DNA of 64,000 nt from Bacillus thuringiensis (GCF_022095615.2 NZ_CP155559.1:4027501-4091500); one strand, 5' to 3'. Positions 47,338 through 57,476 are shown, numbered from the stretch's first letter. Numbers and translations are program-made. The notes: generated by a model from the letters alone, not told the origin.

Positions 47338-48477
47338 TTAGTCAATCAAAAATGATTGGAATACTTCATTCCCTAATAATTTTCCTTTTCGCGTTAAATG
47401 AACATATCCATCTTTCTCTTCAAGCAATCCTTGTTCTTGATTTTTTTGCAACTGCTTCGCGAAAACTTGATTCATCTCCATATTAAATTTCTTTTGAAAC
47501 AATATTTTAGATACGCCTTGTGTTTTTCGAAGCCCTAAGAACAACTCTTCTTCCATTCTTTCTTTCTCCGTCACCGCGTGAACATCTAAATACGGAAATC
47601 CAGTTTCATCGATTTTATTGAAATATTGCTTGAGCGGCCCTACATTTTGGATACGCTCTCCATTTACATAACTATGCGCTCCAGCTCCAAATCCATAATA
47701 CTCCTCATTATTCCAGTATGTGAGATTATGTCTACTTTCATTATCACCTTTTGAGAAATTGCTAATTTCATACTGGGTATATCCGTGTTTCTCCATCTCA
47801 TTCATTACCATTTCATACATTTTCGCTTCATGGTCTTCACCTGGAAGTCTTAATTTCCCTTTATTCATTAAGTTATAAAACACAGTTTTCGGTTCCACAA
47901 TTAATGAATATGCCGAGAAATGTTGTACACCAAGCGTAAAAGCAATGTCTAATGTTTCTTTAACATCTTCTATTGTCTGCCCTGGCAGAGCATAAATAAT
48001 ATCTACATTTATATTTTTAAAGCCCACTTCCTGCGCTTCTCTAATTGCTACAAATGCATCTTCCCTCGTATGCCTACGCCCAATTTTCTCAAGCAACTCA
48101 TCCCGAAATGTTTGCACACCAAAACTAATTCGGTTCACTCCACCTTCTAGCAATACATTTAACTTCTCTTTCGGTAAATCACCTGGATTCGCTTCAAATG
48201 TTAATTCACAGTTTGGGGCGAACGGACGTAAACGACGATTTATAATATCTAATAATTTCTTTGTCTGCTCCATATTTAACGCTGTCGGAGTTCCTCCACC
48301 AACAAAAATCGTTTTCATACTATCAAACGGTTCTTTTTGAACTGTATTTATTATTTCTTTCTCTAAATACTCTAAATATTGATCGACCGGTTGGCGTTCA
48401 ATAAACACTTTATTAAAATCACAATAGTGACAAATATGCTGACAAAACGGAATGTGAATATATGCAGCTTGCACCAA
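47338..48477 (-). CDS. hemW: Radical SAM haem chaperone HemW (HemN-like)
   Basis: This protein of 378-379 residues has the radical SAM motif C12-x3-C16-x2-C19 (FCQHICHYCDF) and the GGGTPTAL SAM motif (about 61-68). Proteins of this length in Gram-positive bacteria are HemW, which delivers haem, rather than true coproporphyrinogen oxidases with an extra N-terminal cysteine arrangement. The start is TTG 48477 or GTG 48474, with TAGGAG 6 or 9 bases upstream. The hrcA operon follows on the same strand. Confidence 0.92.
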   Translation of the reverse strand: MVQAAYIHIPFCQHICHYCDFNKVFIERQPVDQYLEYLEKEIINTVQKEPFDSMKTIFVGGGTPTALNMEQTKKLLDIINRRLRPFAPNCELTFEANPGDLPKEKLNVLLEGGVNRISFGVQTFRDELLEKIGRRHTREDAFVAIREAQEVGFKNINVDIIYALPGQTIEDVKETLDIAFTLGVQHFSAYSLIVEPKTVFYNLMNKGKLRLPGEDHEAKMYEMVMNEMEKHGYTQYEISNFSKGDNESRHNLTYWNNEEYYGFGAGAHSYVNGERIQNVGPLKQYFNKIDETGFPYLDVHAVTEKERMEEELFLGLRKTQGVSKILFQKKFNMEMNQVFAKQLQKNQEQGLLEEKDGYVHLTRKGKLLGNEVFQSFLID

Positions 48478-48506
48478 ATATAACTCCTACCTTTCTAAAA
48501 AGAAAA

Positions 48507-48523
48507 CCTCCGCGCTCCGGAGG
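48507..48523 (-). terminator. Terminator of the HxlR-type regulator
   Basis: A GC-rich 6-bp stem (48507-48512 and 48518-48523) is followed on the minus strand by TTTTCTTTTTAG. It lies 6 bases after the stop of the regulator gene. Confidence 0.8.
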
Positions 48524-48528
48524 AATCT

Positions 48529-48903
48529 TTACTTCTCTAACGTATTACGAATTTGTTCCATTCGCATTTTTCCCCAATCATACATCATTTCAACGATTGG
48601 TAAAAGCGACATGCCTAATTCCGTCATATAATACTCTACTCGCGGAGGAATTTCTGGGTATACTGTTCGGTCAACAATCCCATCTTCCATTAACTCTTTT
48701 AATTGGTTCGACAAAACTTTATGAGAAATGCTTGGGAATAATCGTTGTAATTCACTAAAACGATGAGGCCCTTCCACACCAAGATGCCACAGTATCACAA
48801 CTTTCCACTTCCCACTAATAATAGAAAGCGTCAATTCCTTTTCACAATTAAAATTGCCATTTTGTATTTTCTCGTGAATATCTTTTCGAATATTTTCGGA
48901 CAT
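48529..48903 (-). CDS. HxlR-family transcriptional regulator
   Basis: This 124-residue winged-helix protein matches the HxlR family: CEKELTLSIISGKWKVVILWHL (about 20-41), then RFSELQRLFPSISHKVLSNQLKELMEDGIV and the wing with PPRVEYYMTELG. One cysteine (C20) is at the usual family position and may sense thiol stress or aldehydes. B. subtilis has hemW and lepA adjacent here, so this gene looks like an insertion in the conserved order. No target gene is apparent next to it. Confidence 0.9.
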   Translation of the reverse strand: MSENIRKDIHEKIQNGNFNCEKELTLSIISGKWKVVILWHLGVEGPHRFSELQRLFPSISHKVLSNQLKELMEDGIVDRTVYPEIPPRVEYYMTELGMSLLPIVEMMYDWGKMRMEQIRNTLEK

Positions 48904-48999
48904 TAATAGTCTCCTAACTCTATATCAATCATTCATAAATATAGCCACCTCACTATTGTAAATGAGAGAAGCTACGTTGTCTAAAAAGTAATTACACAT

Positions 49000-49030
49000 A
49001 AAAAAGAAGCCGCATAAACGACTCCTTTTT
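49000..49030 (-). terminator. Terminator of lepA
   Basis: An 8-bp stem (49005-49012 and 49019-49026) with two G-U pairs is followed on the minus strand by TTTTTATGTG. It lies about 15 bases after the lepA stop. Confidence 0.75.
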
Positions 49031-49040
49031 ATTTTAATTA

Positions 49041-50864
49041 TTAGTTGTCATCCATTTTCAATACAGCCATGAATGCTTCTTGCGGTACTTCTACAGAACC
49101 AACAGACTTCATACGTTTTTTACCTTCTTTTTGCTTATCAAGAAGTTTACGTTTACGAGAAATGTCACCACCGTAACATTTTGCAAGTACGTTTTTACGC
49201 ATCGCTTTAATTGTAGAACGGGCTACAACTTTATTTCCGATAGTAGCCTGAATTGGTACTTCGAACTGTTGTCTTGGAATTAATTCTTTTAATTTCTCTA
49301 CGATTACTTTACCACGGTCATATGCTGAATCACGGTGCACGATGAATGATAAAGCATCCACTTGCTCATTATTTAAAAGAATATCCATTTTCACAAGTTT
49401 AGATGGTTTATAACCAATTAACTCGTAGTCAAATGATGCATATCCTTTCGTATTTGATTTCAATTGATCGAAGAAATCATATACGATTTCTGATAACGGG
49501 ATGTCATATGTCAATGTAACACGTGTTTCATCTAAATACTGCATATCAATAAACGTTCCACGTTTACCTTGGCAAATTTCCATTACAGCTCCAACATAGT
49601 CATTCGGAACCATAATTGCAGCCTTCACAAACGGCTCTTCTACACGATCGATAGACTGTGGATCTGGCATATTAGATGGATTATCAACAATAACATCTTC
49701 ACCGTTTGTTAAATAAACTTTATAAATAACGCTTGGCGCTGTTGTAATTAAGTCAATCTTAAATTCACGTTCAATACGTTCTTGAATAATTTCCATGTGA
49801 AGAAGTCCTAAGAAACCACAACGGAAACCAAATCCTAGCGCTTGAGATGTTTCTGGTTCAAACTCAAGAGCAGAATCATTCAGTTCTAGTTTTTCTAATG
49901 CATCACGTAAGTCGTTATAGCGAGCAGAATCAATCGGATATAAACCACAGAATACCATTGGGTTTAACTTACGATATCCTGCTAACGCCTCTGCAGCTGG
50001 ACGTTTCGCATGTGTAATCGTATCACCAACGCGTGTATCACCAACGTTTTTAATAGATGCTGCTAAGAAACCTACATCACCTACTGTTAACTCGTCACGT
50101 TGCGTTGTTTTCGGTGTAAACACACCTACTTCTGTTACTTCAAATTCTTTTCCAGTTGCCATCATACGTACTTTATCGCCAACTTTTACCGTTCCATTTA
50201 CAACACGGATATAAGCAATTACACCACGATACGGATCATATAAAGAATCGAAAATCATACATTGTAACGGCTCTTCTGAATCACCTGTTGGAGCTGGTAC
50301 TTTTTCAACGATTTGTTCTAAAATTTCTTCAATACCAATTCCAGCTTTTGCTGAAGCAAGTACTGCTTCTGATGCATCTAAACCAATTACATCTTCTACC
50401 TCTTGACGTACACGTTCTGGGTCCGCACTTGGTAAGTCGATTTTATTAATAACTGGTAAAATTTCCAAATTGTTATCAAGCGCTAAATATACGTTCGCTA
50501 ATGTTTGCGCCTCAATCCCTTGTGCTGCATCCACAACAAGAATTGCACCTTCACAAGCCGCTAAACTACGAGATACTTCGTACGTAAAGTCGACATGTCC
50601 TGGAGTATCGATTAAGTGAAGAATATACTCTTCACCGTCTTTCGCTTTATACGTTAATTGTACTGCATTTAATTTAATTGTAATACCGCGCTCACGCTCT
50701 AAATCCATAGAGTCAAGCAATTGAGCTTTCATTTCACGTTGTGTTAACGCGTTTGTTTTCTCTAAAATACGGTCTGCTAACGTTGATTTTCCGTGGTCAA
50801 TATGAGCAATGATAGAGAAATTACGGATTTTGGACTGTCTTTTTGCTCTTTCTTCTTTGTTCAT
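49041..50864 (-). CDS. lepA: Elongation factor 4 (LepA)
   Basis: This 607-residue translational GTPase is usually linked to ribosome back-translocation or 30S assembly. G1 is AHIDHGKST (about 19-27), G3 DTPGH (about 86-90) and G4 NKID (about 140-143). Domains II to V follow, and the LepA-specific C-terminal domain includes [26 protein letters not shown]. Start ATG 50864. It lies downstream of yqxA with a terminator between, so it has its own transcript. Confidence 0.97.
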   Translation of the reverse strand: MNKEERAKRQSKIRNFSIIAHIDHGKSTLADRILEKTNALTQREMKAQLLDSMDLERERGITIKLNAVQLTYKAKDGEEYILHLIDTPGHVDFTYEVSRSLAACEGAILVVDAAQGIEAQTLANVYLALDNNLEILPVINKIDLPSADPERVRQEVEDVIGLDASEAVLASAKAGIGIEEILEQIVEKVPAPTGDSEEPLQCMIFDSLYDPYRGVIAYIRVVNGTVKVGDKVRMMATGKEFEVTEVGVFTPKTTQRDELTVGDVGFLAASIKNVGDTRVGDTITHAKRPAAEALAGYRKLNPMVFCGLYPIDSARYNDLRDALEKLELNDSALEFEPETSQALGFGFRCGFLGLLHMEIIQERIEREFKIDLITTAPSVIYKVYLTNGEDVIVDNPSNMPDPQSIDRVEEPFVKAAIMVPNDYVGAVMEICQGKRGTFIDMQYLDETRVTLTYDIPLSEIVYDFFDQLKSNTKGYASFDYELIGYKPSKLVKMDILLNNEQVDALSFIVHRDSAYDRGKVIVEKLKELIPRQQFEVPIQATIGNKVVARSTIKAMRKNVLAKCYGGDISRKRKLLDKQKEGKKRMKSVGSVEVPQEAFMAVLKMDDN

Positions 50865-51027
50865 CTATGTTCTCAACTCCTAATAGTCTCGCCAATATAC
50901 ACTAGCACTGATTATATCAATAGAGCAGCAAAGATTCAATGAAAACTCGTGCTGCTTACAATACAAATCATTCTATCTATATCTTATGCGAACAAACCAT
51001 AAGAGACAAACCTTTTTCAAATTTAAA

Positions 51028-51061
51028 AACGGCTGTCGTACAAAATGGTAAGACAACCGTT
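51028..51061 (-). terminator. Terminator of yqxA
   Basis: A 10-bp stem with a G-U pair (51028-51037 and 51052-51061) and a 14-base loop is followed on the minus strand by TTTAAATTTG. It lies 13 bases after the yqxA stop. Confidence 0.75.
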
Positions 51062-51074
51062 CTTCCTGCTACCC

Positions 51075-51440
51075 TTAACTAAAAATCTCTTTCACTTTCC
51101 CAACAACTATATCCGTTCCAAACTTTGTTACTTCATAAGTAGCACTTGCTATTGCCATACCAATTCCTTCTACAACATTAAAACTTTTTAAGCTTTCTAA
51201 TTGTTTTTGTTTCTCAGTAACGGAAAACGAACTTCCCAAAATTGTTGATTCAGCACCTGCACCCTCTGTTCCTGTCATATGAGCGATTTGTTCATACGAC
51301 ATTTGCTGATAACCTTTCATACTTTTCAAACCATGATTAGCAAGTGCCACCCCTGCTATTATCATAAGTAAACATAAGGCCGCACTACATATACATAAAA
51401 GCGAAAAGCGACTTAAACGATTATCGTCTCTTCCCATCAA
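51075..51440 (-). CDS. yqxA: YqxA family protein (DUF3679)
   Basis: This 121-residue protein has one N-terminal membrane segment (about 11-34, cysteine-rich: [17 protein letters not shown]) and a small external domain with conserved-looking [15 protein letters not shown] at its end. It resembles B. subtilis YqxA. Its start overlaps the gpr stop by 4 bases (ATGA), which implies co-expression with the spore protease. In B. subtilis spoIIP lies between the two. Function unknown. Confidence 0.8.
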   Translation of the reverse strand: MMGRDDNRLSRFSLLCICSAALCLLMIIAGVALANHGLKSMKGYQQMSYEQIAHMTGTEGAGAESTILGSSFSVTEKQKQLESLKSFNVVEGIGMAIASATYEVTKFGTDIVVGKVKEIFS

Positions 51441-52540
51441 TGTGTATATGCTCCTGTATTGTCTTGGTCAATTTGATGATGCAAGGCTGCATTTAAACCA
51501 CTCGCTATTACATTCGCCATATCCTCTATGAAAGCATCCACTTCTTTCGGAGTCACCATTAAATTATGGCCAAGAGGAGATAACACTTCATAAATTAATT
51601 TTCTCTTCTCTTCATCTTCCAATGTACCTACAGCACCCAAAAACATATTCCGACTCTTTTCATCCGGCATATCTTCTTCTGTTAATTTTTTCTTTTCTCC
51701 AAATGAAAATCCCGCTGGTAACAAAGAACGGGAAGGTTTGTTTCCTTCTTTCATCTCCCGTCCAAAATGTTTCAAAATAAAATCAATTGTATCGCTTGTA
51801 ATTGAAACGGCATCAACCACAGTCGGAACACCAATCGCGATAACAGGAATACCTAATGTTTCTTTACTAAGCTCCTTACGCTTATTCCCAACACCCGATC
51901 CAGGATGAATTCCCGTATCAGAAATTTGTATCGTACTATTTACTCGTTCAATAGAACGGGCAGCTAACGCATCAATTGCAATGACAAAGTCTGGCTTCGT
52001 CTTCTCAATGATTCCATAAATGACATCGCTCGTTTCGATTCCTGTAATCCCCATTACCCCCGGCCGAATTGCACTAACAGGCCTAAACCCTTCTTCTACA
52101 CTTTCAGGCTGCAATTGAAACAAATGTCTCGTTACCAATACATTTTCTACAACGATCGGTCCAAGCGCATCTGGCGTTACATTCCAATTCCCAAGACCAA
52201 CAATTAAACAACTCGCTTCTTTCGTAACGCCAACCTCTTCTAAGAAATAAGAAAATTCTTTTGCAAAAATGCGCTCTACTTTTTGTTGCAGCTCCGTATC
52301 TTGTTGACGTATGCCTTGTACTTCAAGCGTTAAATAGCTCCCAGGTTTTTTACCCATCGATTCAGAGGCAATTTCATCAATCGTTACTTTTGTAATAGTA
52401 ATACCTTCTTCTTCCCTCTCTTTTACAAGAACTCCTTGTATCCCTTTTTGCTCTTCTTGACTCTCTTGCAGCATTTGATGTGCCTCTACAGCAAGGTCCG
52501 TTCTAACACTATATTTACTTAAATCTAATGGTTCTTTCAT
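51437..52540 (-). CDS. gpr: Germination protease GPR
   Basis: This 367-residue aspartic-type protease degrades small acid-soluble spore proteins at germination. It is made as a zymogen; the N-terminal propeptide ends at the [13 protein letters not shown] site (about residues 9-15), where autoprocessing occurs in known GPRs. Conserved [14 protein letters not shown] and [33 protein letters not shown] are present. ATG 52540 has CGGAGGAGA upstream; an in-frame extension to 52585 is unlikely. Expression in the forespore (sigma-F/G) is expected, but I could not identify its promoter. Confidence 0.96.
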   Translation of the reverse strand: MKEPLDLSKYSVRTDLAVEAHQMLQESQEEQKGIQGVLVKEREEEGITITKVTIDEIASESMGKKPGSYLTLEVQGIRQQDTELQQKVERIFAKEFSYFLEEVGVTKEASCLIVGLGNWNVTPDALGPIVVENVLVTRHLFQLQPESVEEGFRPVSAIRPGVMGITGIETSDVIYGIIEKTKPDFVIAIDALAARSIERVNSTIQISDTGIHPGSGVGNKRKELSKETLGIPVIAIGVPTVVDAVSITSDTIDFILKHFGREMKEGNKPSRSLLPAGFSFGEKKKLTEEDMPDEKSRNMFLGAVGTLEDEEKRKLIYEVLSPLGHNLMVTPKEVDAFIEDMANVIASGLNAALHHQIDQDNTGAYTH

Positions 52541-52635
52541 CGTATCTCCTCCGTAATTCATAGTAAATATCGTTAGATTTCCCAAAGTTATATAAGGTCA
52601 TTCTTTCCTTTACGTGAAATTTCATTGATATACTA

Positions 52636-52664
52636 TTGCAATTCTCTTCACCGTTTGATAGAAT
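52636..52664 (+). promoter_or_regulatory. sigma-A promoter of rpsT
   Basis: TTGCAA (52636-52641) and TAGAAT (52659-52664) are separated by exactly 17 bases. The leader to the start codon is about 50 bases. Confidence 0.8.
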
Positions 52665-52721
52665 ATCACTTGTTCTATGTTAAGAATCGAGTCATTCGAT
52701 TGCACCAGGGAGGTGAAAAGT

Positions 52722-52979
52722 ATGGCAAACATCAAATCTGCTATCAAACGCGCTAAACTTAGCGAAGAGCGTCGTTCACATAACGCTTCTATCAAGTCTG
52801 ACATGCGTTCTGCTGTTAAAACTGTAGAAGCTTTAGTTACTAATAACGATCTTGAAAATGCTAAAGAAGCTTTCAAAACTGCTTCTAAAAAACTTGACAA
52901 AGCAGCTCGTAAAGGTCTTATCCACCAAAACGCTGCAGCTCGTCAAAAATCTCGCTTAGCGAAACAAGTAAACGCGTAA
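52722..52979 (+). CDS. rpsT: 30S ribosomal protein S20
   Basis: This 85-residue basic helical protein begins [18 protein letters not shown] and ends SRLAKQVNA, the bS20 pattern, and binds 16S rRNA early in assembly. The start is ATG 52722, with GGGAGGTGAAA upstream. It has its own promoter and terminator and is divergent from gpr. Confidence 0.98.
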   Translation: MANIKSAIKRAKLSEERRSHNASIKSDMRSAVKTVEALVTNNDLENAKEAFKTASKKLDKAARKGLIHQNAAARQKSRLAKQVNA

Positions 52980-52986
52980 GGCGTTT

Positions 52987-53017
52987 AAAAAACGATCCAT
53001 TTGGATCGTTTTTTTAT
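52987..53017 (+). terminator. Terminator of rpsT
   Basis: An 11-bp stem (52989-52999 and 53002-53012) is followed by seven T. The two-base loop means the innermost pairs open in practice. Confidence 0.92.
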
Positions 53018-53023
53018 ATACAA

Positions 53024-53056
53024 AAAAAGTTCACGTGCTAAGCACGTGAACTTTTT
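53024..53056 (-). terminator. Terminator of holA
   Basis: A 16-bp perfect inverted repeat (53024-53039 and 53041-53056) rich in A/T at its ends lies 7 bases after the holA stop. Confidence 0.9.
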
Positions 53057-53062
53057 GTTTTA

Positions 53063-54073
53063 TCACATATGATTTAACCGCATTAAGAAAAATTCAAGCA
53101 CAAGCTTCTTATCCATTTTCCCAGTCTTCATACTATAATCAGCTTCTGCTAATTCTATAATCACTTTTTTTAATTCTTCAAAAGAGAAAAACTTCGTTTG
53201 ATTCATCGCTAACTTTACACGGTATGGATGCACACCAATATGAGACGCAATTTGATTTTGTCCATAACCACGCTGCTGTAACTCTTTCACTTGATAGAGC
53301 AAGCGGAATTGACTTACTAATAATGCAAGCAGTTTAATGGGTTCCTCTTGCTGCGTAAATAATCCATCCAAAATTTGCATCGCACCCGCGATATCTTTTT
53401 TCACCACTTTTTCTGTCAAAGCAAACACATTTTGTTCAACCGATTTCGGCACAAGCTCTGCAACAAGTTTCGATGTAATCTCTCCACCCATACCGACGTA
53501 TAACGTTAACTTGTCCATTTCCTTCGCCAACATCGTTACATTACTTCCCACAAGCTCTAACAACAAACTAACAGCTGCATTATCAATATGCACATGCACC
53601 TCATCTGCACGAGCAACAATCCACTTCTGAACATCCTGCACTTGCATCGCATTCGCTTCTACTACGTCCGCTGTTTTCTTTAATAGTTTTGTAATTTTTT
53701 TTCGTTCATCAAGTTTTTCGTAAGGCGCAACAAAAACAAGAATAGAAAATGGAGAAGGCTCTCCAATATATTCTTCTAAAATTTTTATATTTTGCTCTAA
53801 TTTTTCTTTTTGTGAAGTTAAAAATAGTGGTGATTTTATTAATATCACTTTACGTTCTCCAAAAAAAGGAAGTGTACGTGCATCCTCAACCACATCTTCT
53901 AAATACGCTTCTTCTAAATCATATGTCACAACATTAAACTCGCGATCTTCCTCTTCAAGCGCTTCTGTTGCAATAAGCTTTATCGTTTCATTTATAAAAA
54001 ACGCTTCCGTTCCATACAGTAAATACAACGGAGCAAACTGCTTCTTTTTAATCTTTTTATGTATATCACTCAT
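53063..54073 (-). CDS. holA: DNA polymerase III delta subunit HolA
   Basis: This 336-residue clamp-loader subunit opens the beta clamp. It has an N-terminal AAA-like fold (APLYLLYGTEAFFINETI, about 14-31), a lid domain and a C-terminal helical collar domain (about 210-336). It is the B. subtilis YqeN orthologue. Start ATG 54073. It is convergent with rpsT, each with its own terminator. Confidence 0.95.
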   Translation of the reverse strand: MSDIHKKIKKKQFAPLYLLYGTEAFFINETIKLIATEALEEEDREFNVVTYDLEEAYLEDVVEDARTLPFFGERKVILIKSPLFLTSQKEKLEQNIKILEEYIGEPSPFSILVFVAPYEKLDERKKITKLLKKTADVVEANAMQVQDVQKWIVARADEVHVHIDNAAVSLLLELVGSNVTMLAKEMDKLTLYVGMGGEITSKLVAELVPKSVEQNVFALTEKVVKKDIAGAMQILDGLFTQQEEPIKLLALLVSQFRLLYQVKELQQRGYGQNQIASHIGVHPYRVKLAMNQTKFFSFEELKKVIIELAEADYSMKTGKMDKKLVLEFFLMRLNHM

Positions 54074-54419
54074 ACTTTTTCCTACTCCCTAACTTGGCAA
54101 TATATATTTATACTAATGCCCTAGCTTTCGTTTTACAAGTACAAAGGAACAGGCTTTATAACCCGTTCCTTTATTTATATTAAACGCCACGCAATAAGCC
54201 CCGGGTTTCTTATTGGTGTGCGGTAATCACCTTCCCTTTATTATTCACAATAAAAATTCGAGTATAAGTGCCAACTGTTAACATGCTTGGAAACAAAAAA
54301 CTCACGTTCCTTAATGATCTAAAAGTAGTAAAAACGATCGATTTCTCTTCATATGGAAATTGTAGATTTTTTTCTGACAATATTTTATACTAAAGTGGAA
54401 TGTTGGGGAGGGATTCTAA
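54074..54419. other. Intergenic region between holA and yqzM
   Basis: These 346 bases hold no recognisable gene. An 11-bp inverted repeat with one mismatch (54143-54153 and 54162-54172) is the only clear structure. A TATACT near 54385-54390 may be the yqzM -10, without a convincing -35. Confidence 0.5.
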
Positions 54420-54554
54420 ATGAATGATTTTGAACAAAACGTTCAAAGTAAACGCAATGACGCTATTGATTCAGGGGTAGGATTTATCGTCTCATTTGGT
54501 TTTTTCGCAACACTTTTCATCATTGCGACTGTTATTAAATTTATCGGTTCTTAA
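54420..54554 (+). CDS. yqzM: YqzM family small membrane protein
   Basis: A 44-residue frame, MNDFEQNVQSKRNDAIDSG.. to ..VIKFIGS, starts at ATG 54420 with GGGGAGGG about 8 bases upstream. It has a charged N-terminal half and one membrane segment (about 22-41, FIVSFGFFATLFIIATVIKF). It closely resembles B. subtilis YqzM, located likewise beside comEC. It is convergent with comEC and has its own terminator. Function unknown. Confidence 0.85.
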   Translation: MNDFEQNVQSKRNDAIDSGVGFIVSFGFFATLFIIATVIKFIGS

Positions 54555-54585
54555 AGACTGCTGCTTACTGGCAGTCTTCTTTTTA
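54554..54585 (+). terminator. Terminator of yqzM
   Basis: An 8-bp stem (54554-54561 and 54571-54578) is followed by CTTTTT. It overlaps the yqzM stop and reaches the comEC stop on the other strand. Confidence 0.85.
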
Positions 54586-56904
54586 TCTATTATGTGTTTC
54601 ATCATATGTGATTTTACTACGAAAGGTTCCATGTTCCTCTTTAAAAACATAGGAAATAGCACCTTGCTTATCCGTACGCCATACTTCAATCCCCATCTTC
54701 TCAAAACGCTCTATAACTTCCTTATGAGGATGCCCATACCTATTACGCTCACCGACAGAAATAATCGCTACATCAGGCTGTACAACGCTCAAAAAAGGCA
54801 CTATAGATGACGTATTACTCCCATGATGAGCAACCTTTAAAACATCCGCCCGTAAATCTGGATACGTAGCTATTAAAAACTTCTCTCCTTCTTCTTCTAA
54901 ATCACCTGTAAACAGCCACGTTAACCCTCCTAATTTTGCCCATATTACAATTGAAGCATTATTTTCACTTCTTGCTTTTCCTGTTGGAGCTAACACAAAA
55001 AATTCCGCTTCATTTACACGCCAATTTTCTCCTTCCCCCACTTCACTTATTTTCACTTTCTTTTCTAATGCCTGTTTCTTTAATACTTTTTCTAATACCG
55101 CATATTGTTCCTTTCGGCCGAATACAACTTCTTTTACGGTTATATTTGCTATTAACTCTTGCGCAGCACCTATATGATCCGCATCTCCATGCGTTACGAT
55201 TAATTTATCGATGGTTTTAATACCTTCCTTTTGTAAATAAGGGATTAAAATATCATTTCCAACAGAAAATTCATGCTTTTTCCGCTGCCATTCTTCCTTA
55301 TTTGCACGCATTGTGCCACCAGTATCAATGAGATAAATCTCTTTATCGTACGGGAGGCGAATTAATATTGCGTCTCCCTGTCCAACATCAAGAAATGTAA
55401 CACTCCCACTTTCTCGAAAATACGGATATACATAATGACATGTACAAACAAAAAGAAATATACCCGAAGCTATGAACATAATTTTCTTCGACACCCGCCC
55501 CTCCCATACCATCAATATACTAACAATACTCGCGCAATATAGAGCTACAAGAAGTATCGGCGTTTGCCCAAAAACAAGGCGGATAAACGGTAAACTTTCA
55601 CAATAACTTAGAAAATCATTAGAAAGATTCAAACCTATTGATAGTACATCCGCAAGTCCTTTTGCAAGAAACGAGCCGATAGGTATACATACCAAAATAA
55701 TAATACTACAGGGCAATACAATGAGAGATAAAAACGGAACGTATAGGATATTAAGAAAAATGCTATATGGAGAAAAATAACCGAAGTGATATAACAAAAT
55801 CGGAGTACTAACAAGCTGTGAAATAAGAGAAATATAAATGGAATTTCGGATTACTCCATTACTACTCTCTAGTAAAAACGGGGCTGACAAAAGCAAGGCG
55901 AAACTACCAACGAAAGAAAACTGAAAGCCAATATTAAAAACAAGATACGGATCAAATATAAGCATACATATAGCTGTGATACTTAAAGCATCTAAGCTAG
56001 ATAAACGAATAGAACATATGAAAGCAATCAACATCAAAACTCCTGTTATAGAAGCTCTTATAACAGACGGGGATGCTCCTGCTAAAATCATATATAGAGG
56101 AATGCAAAAGATAAGACATACTGTCGCTACCTCCCTCGTCACACCACTTCTTAGCAAAACAAAATACACAATCACCATTAACAATACGATATGCGATCCT
56201 GAAATCGCCAACAAATGTACAAGACCAAATTGCTGATATTGCTCTTCAATTTCAAATGTCATTTGTTGTCTATCACCAAATACTAATGCATTTATAAAAG
56301 CACCTGATTGCTCTGGAAACATTTCTGTAACTCCCGTGATTGCTTGCTGTCTCAAAAGAAGAATCCATTGCACGAGTGACAACGATGTTTTATGGCATCC
56401 AGAAATATATGTAGCCTCCAATACGAAATGAACATTTTGCTTATACAAATAATCACGATAATTAAAACCATGAAAATTCCGAGCTATTGGTGGTTCTTTC
56501 CTCCCACCTTCGAATACACATGATACTCCTGCATGTAATTGTCGCAGTTGTTTCTTTTCCGAGGCTGATTTAATTTTGTAACTTAACTGCACTATATTTT
56601 TATTCTGATCTTCAACTTGAAATGATAGGCGATCCCCGTTAATAAGAGGTGTATTTTGTATCACTCCTCTTGTAGCTTCGTAGGACTCTCCCAGAGGCTT
56701 GTTTTGCTCTTGGGCATACGTAGTGTACATAACGCCGCTAAAACACGCTATTATACAATAAAGGAAGGTTTTACGCGAAGTACGATACAAACAAAAGAAA
56801 ACATATAGAACGAGACAACAAGTCAGCAACAAAACCGAAGAGGAGAAGGCAATTGCAATCCCTATTATAAATGAGATTGCAACATAGCCCCATTGTCCTT
56901 TCAA
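54583..56904 (-). CDS. comEC: DNA internalisation channel protein ComEC
   Basis: This 773-residue competence protein forms the membrane channel for incoming single-stranded DNA. It has an N-terminal OB-like external region, a multi-span competence domain (about 215-490) with HLLAISGSHIVLL, and a C-terminal metallo-beta-lactamase-like domain with THGDADHIGAA (about 562-572) and KVAHHGSNTSS. The start is TTG at 56904, the only credible initiator before residue 59. An ATG-AGT-TGA sequence lies in another frame and its stop overlaps the TTG. It follows comEB by 14 bases. Confidence 0.95.
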   Translation of the reverse strand: MKGQWGYVAISFIIGIAIAFSSSVLLLTCCLVLYVFFCLYRTSRKTFLYCIIACFSGVMYTTYAQEQNKPLGESYEATRGVIQNTPLINGDRLSFQVEDQNKNIVQLSYKIKSASEKKQLRQLHAGVSCVFEGGRKEPPIARNFHGFNYRDYLYKQNVHFVLEATYISGCHKTSLSLVQWILLLRQQAITGVTEMFPEQSGAFINALVFGDRQQMTFEIEEQYQQFGLVHLLAISGSHIVLLMVIVYFVLLRSGVTREVATVCLIFCIPLYMILAGASPSVIRASITGVLMLIAFICSIRLSSLDALSITAICMLIFDPYLVFNIGFQFSFVGSFALLLSAPFLLESSNGVIRNSIYISLISQLVSTPILLYHFGYFSPYSIFLNILYVPFLSLIVLPCSIIILVCIPIGSFLAKGLADVLSIGLNLSNDFLSYCESLPFIRLVFGQTPILLVALYCASIVSILMVWEGRVSKKIMFIASGIFLFVCTCHYVYPYFRESGSVTFLDVGQGDAILIRLPYDKEIYLIDTGGTMRANKEEWQRKKHEFSVGNDILIPYLQKEGIKTIDKLIVTHGDADHIGAAQELIANITVKEVVFGRKEQYAVLEKVLKKQALEKKVKISEVGEGENWRVNEAEFFVLAPTGKARSENNASIVIWAKLGGLTWLFTGDLEEEGEKFLIATYPDLRADVLKVAHHGSNTSSIVPFLSVVQPDVAIISVGERNRYGHPHKEVIERFEKMGIEVWRTDKQGAISYVFKEEHGTFRSKITYDETHNR

Positions 56905-56918
56905 CTCATACTCACTCC

Positions 56919-57476
56919 TTATAGCATCATTTTTGCTTTCGTGAATACATGCTGTAATTCTTCCATCGATAAGTTCTCTTTTTCTAAAGATGCAAATAGT
57001 TCTTTTAACTCCATATAACGCTTTTGATCCTCTAATGCTGCAATATCATATTCTAGCGGAACATGTTTCACCGTTACATTCGCCTTTTCAAATAACTCTA
57101 CGGCATATGGATGATTTTTATAATCCTGCGCATAATAAACTGCTGTAATACCACTTTGAATAATCGCCTTACAGCATTGTAAACAAGGGAAATGCGTAAC
57201 ATAAATTTCCGCTTCCTCCGTTTTCACACCAAATTTTGCACATTGTAATAAAGCATTCATTTCTGCATGAATCGTACGAACACAATGATTATCAATAACG
57301 TAGCATCCATCATCTATACAATGTACGCCACCTTTAATTGAACCATTATATCCACCAGCAATAATTCGTTTATCACGAACGATAGTCGCTCCTACTGCAA
57401 GCCTTGTACATGTACTACGTAAAGATAGCAAATGGCTTTGCGTCATAAAATATTGATCCCATGAAATTCGTTCCAT
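56919..57476 (-). CDS. comEB: ComE operon protein 2, dCMP deaminase family
   Basis: This 185-residue protein has the zinc-deaminase site H70-A-E72 (TIHAEMNA) and C98 and C101 (PCLQC), as in dCMP deaminases. An extra CxxC-like cluster, C53 and C58 (HCIDDGC) with H64 (IDNHC), fits the second zinc site of the family. In B. subtilis comEB is not required for transformation. ATG 57476 follows AGGTGAAAAAT; an in-frame GTG at 57485 overlaps that site. It lies between comEA and comEC. Confidence 0.94.
   Translation of the reverse strand: MERISWDQYFMTQSHLLSLRSTCTRLAVGATIVRDKRIIAGGYNGSIKGGVHCIDDGCYVIDNHCVRTIHAEMNALLQCAKFGVKTEEAEIYVTHFPCLQCCKAIIQSGITAVYYAQDYKNHPYAVELFEKANVTVKHVPLEYDIAALEDQKRYMELKELFASLEKENLSMEELQHVFTKAKMML

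Noticed and set aside
52541..52640. Sigma-G or sigma-F promoter of gpr
   Set aside because: No pair of -35 and -10 sequences with acceptable spacing could be picked out by eye, so none is claimed.
54492..54704. 70-codon minus-strand frame at the comEC end
   Set aside because: It overlaps yqzM and the comEC 3' end in another frame, without initiation signals.
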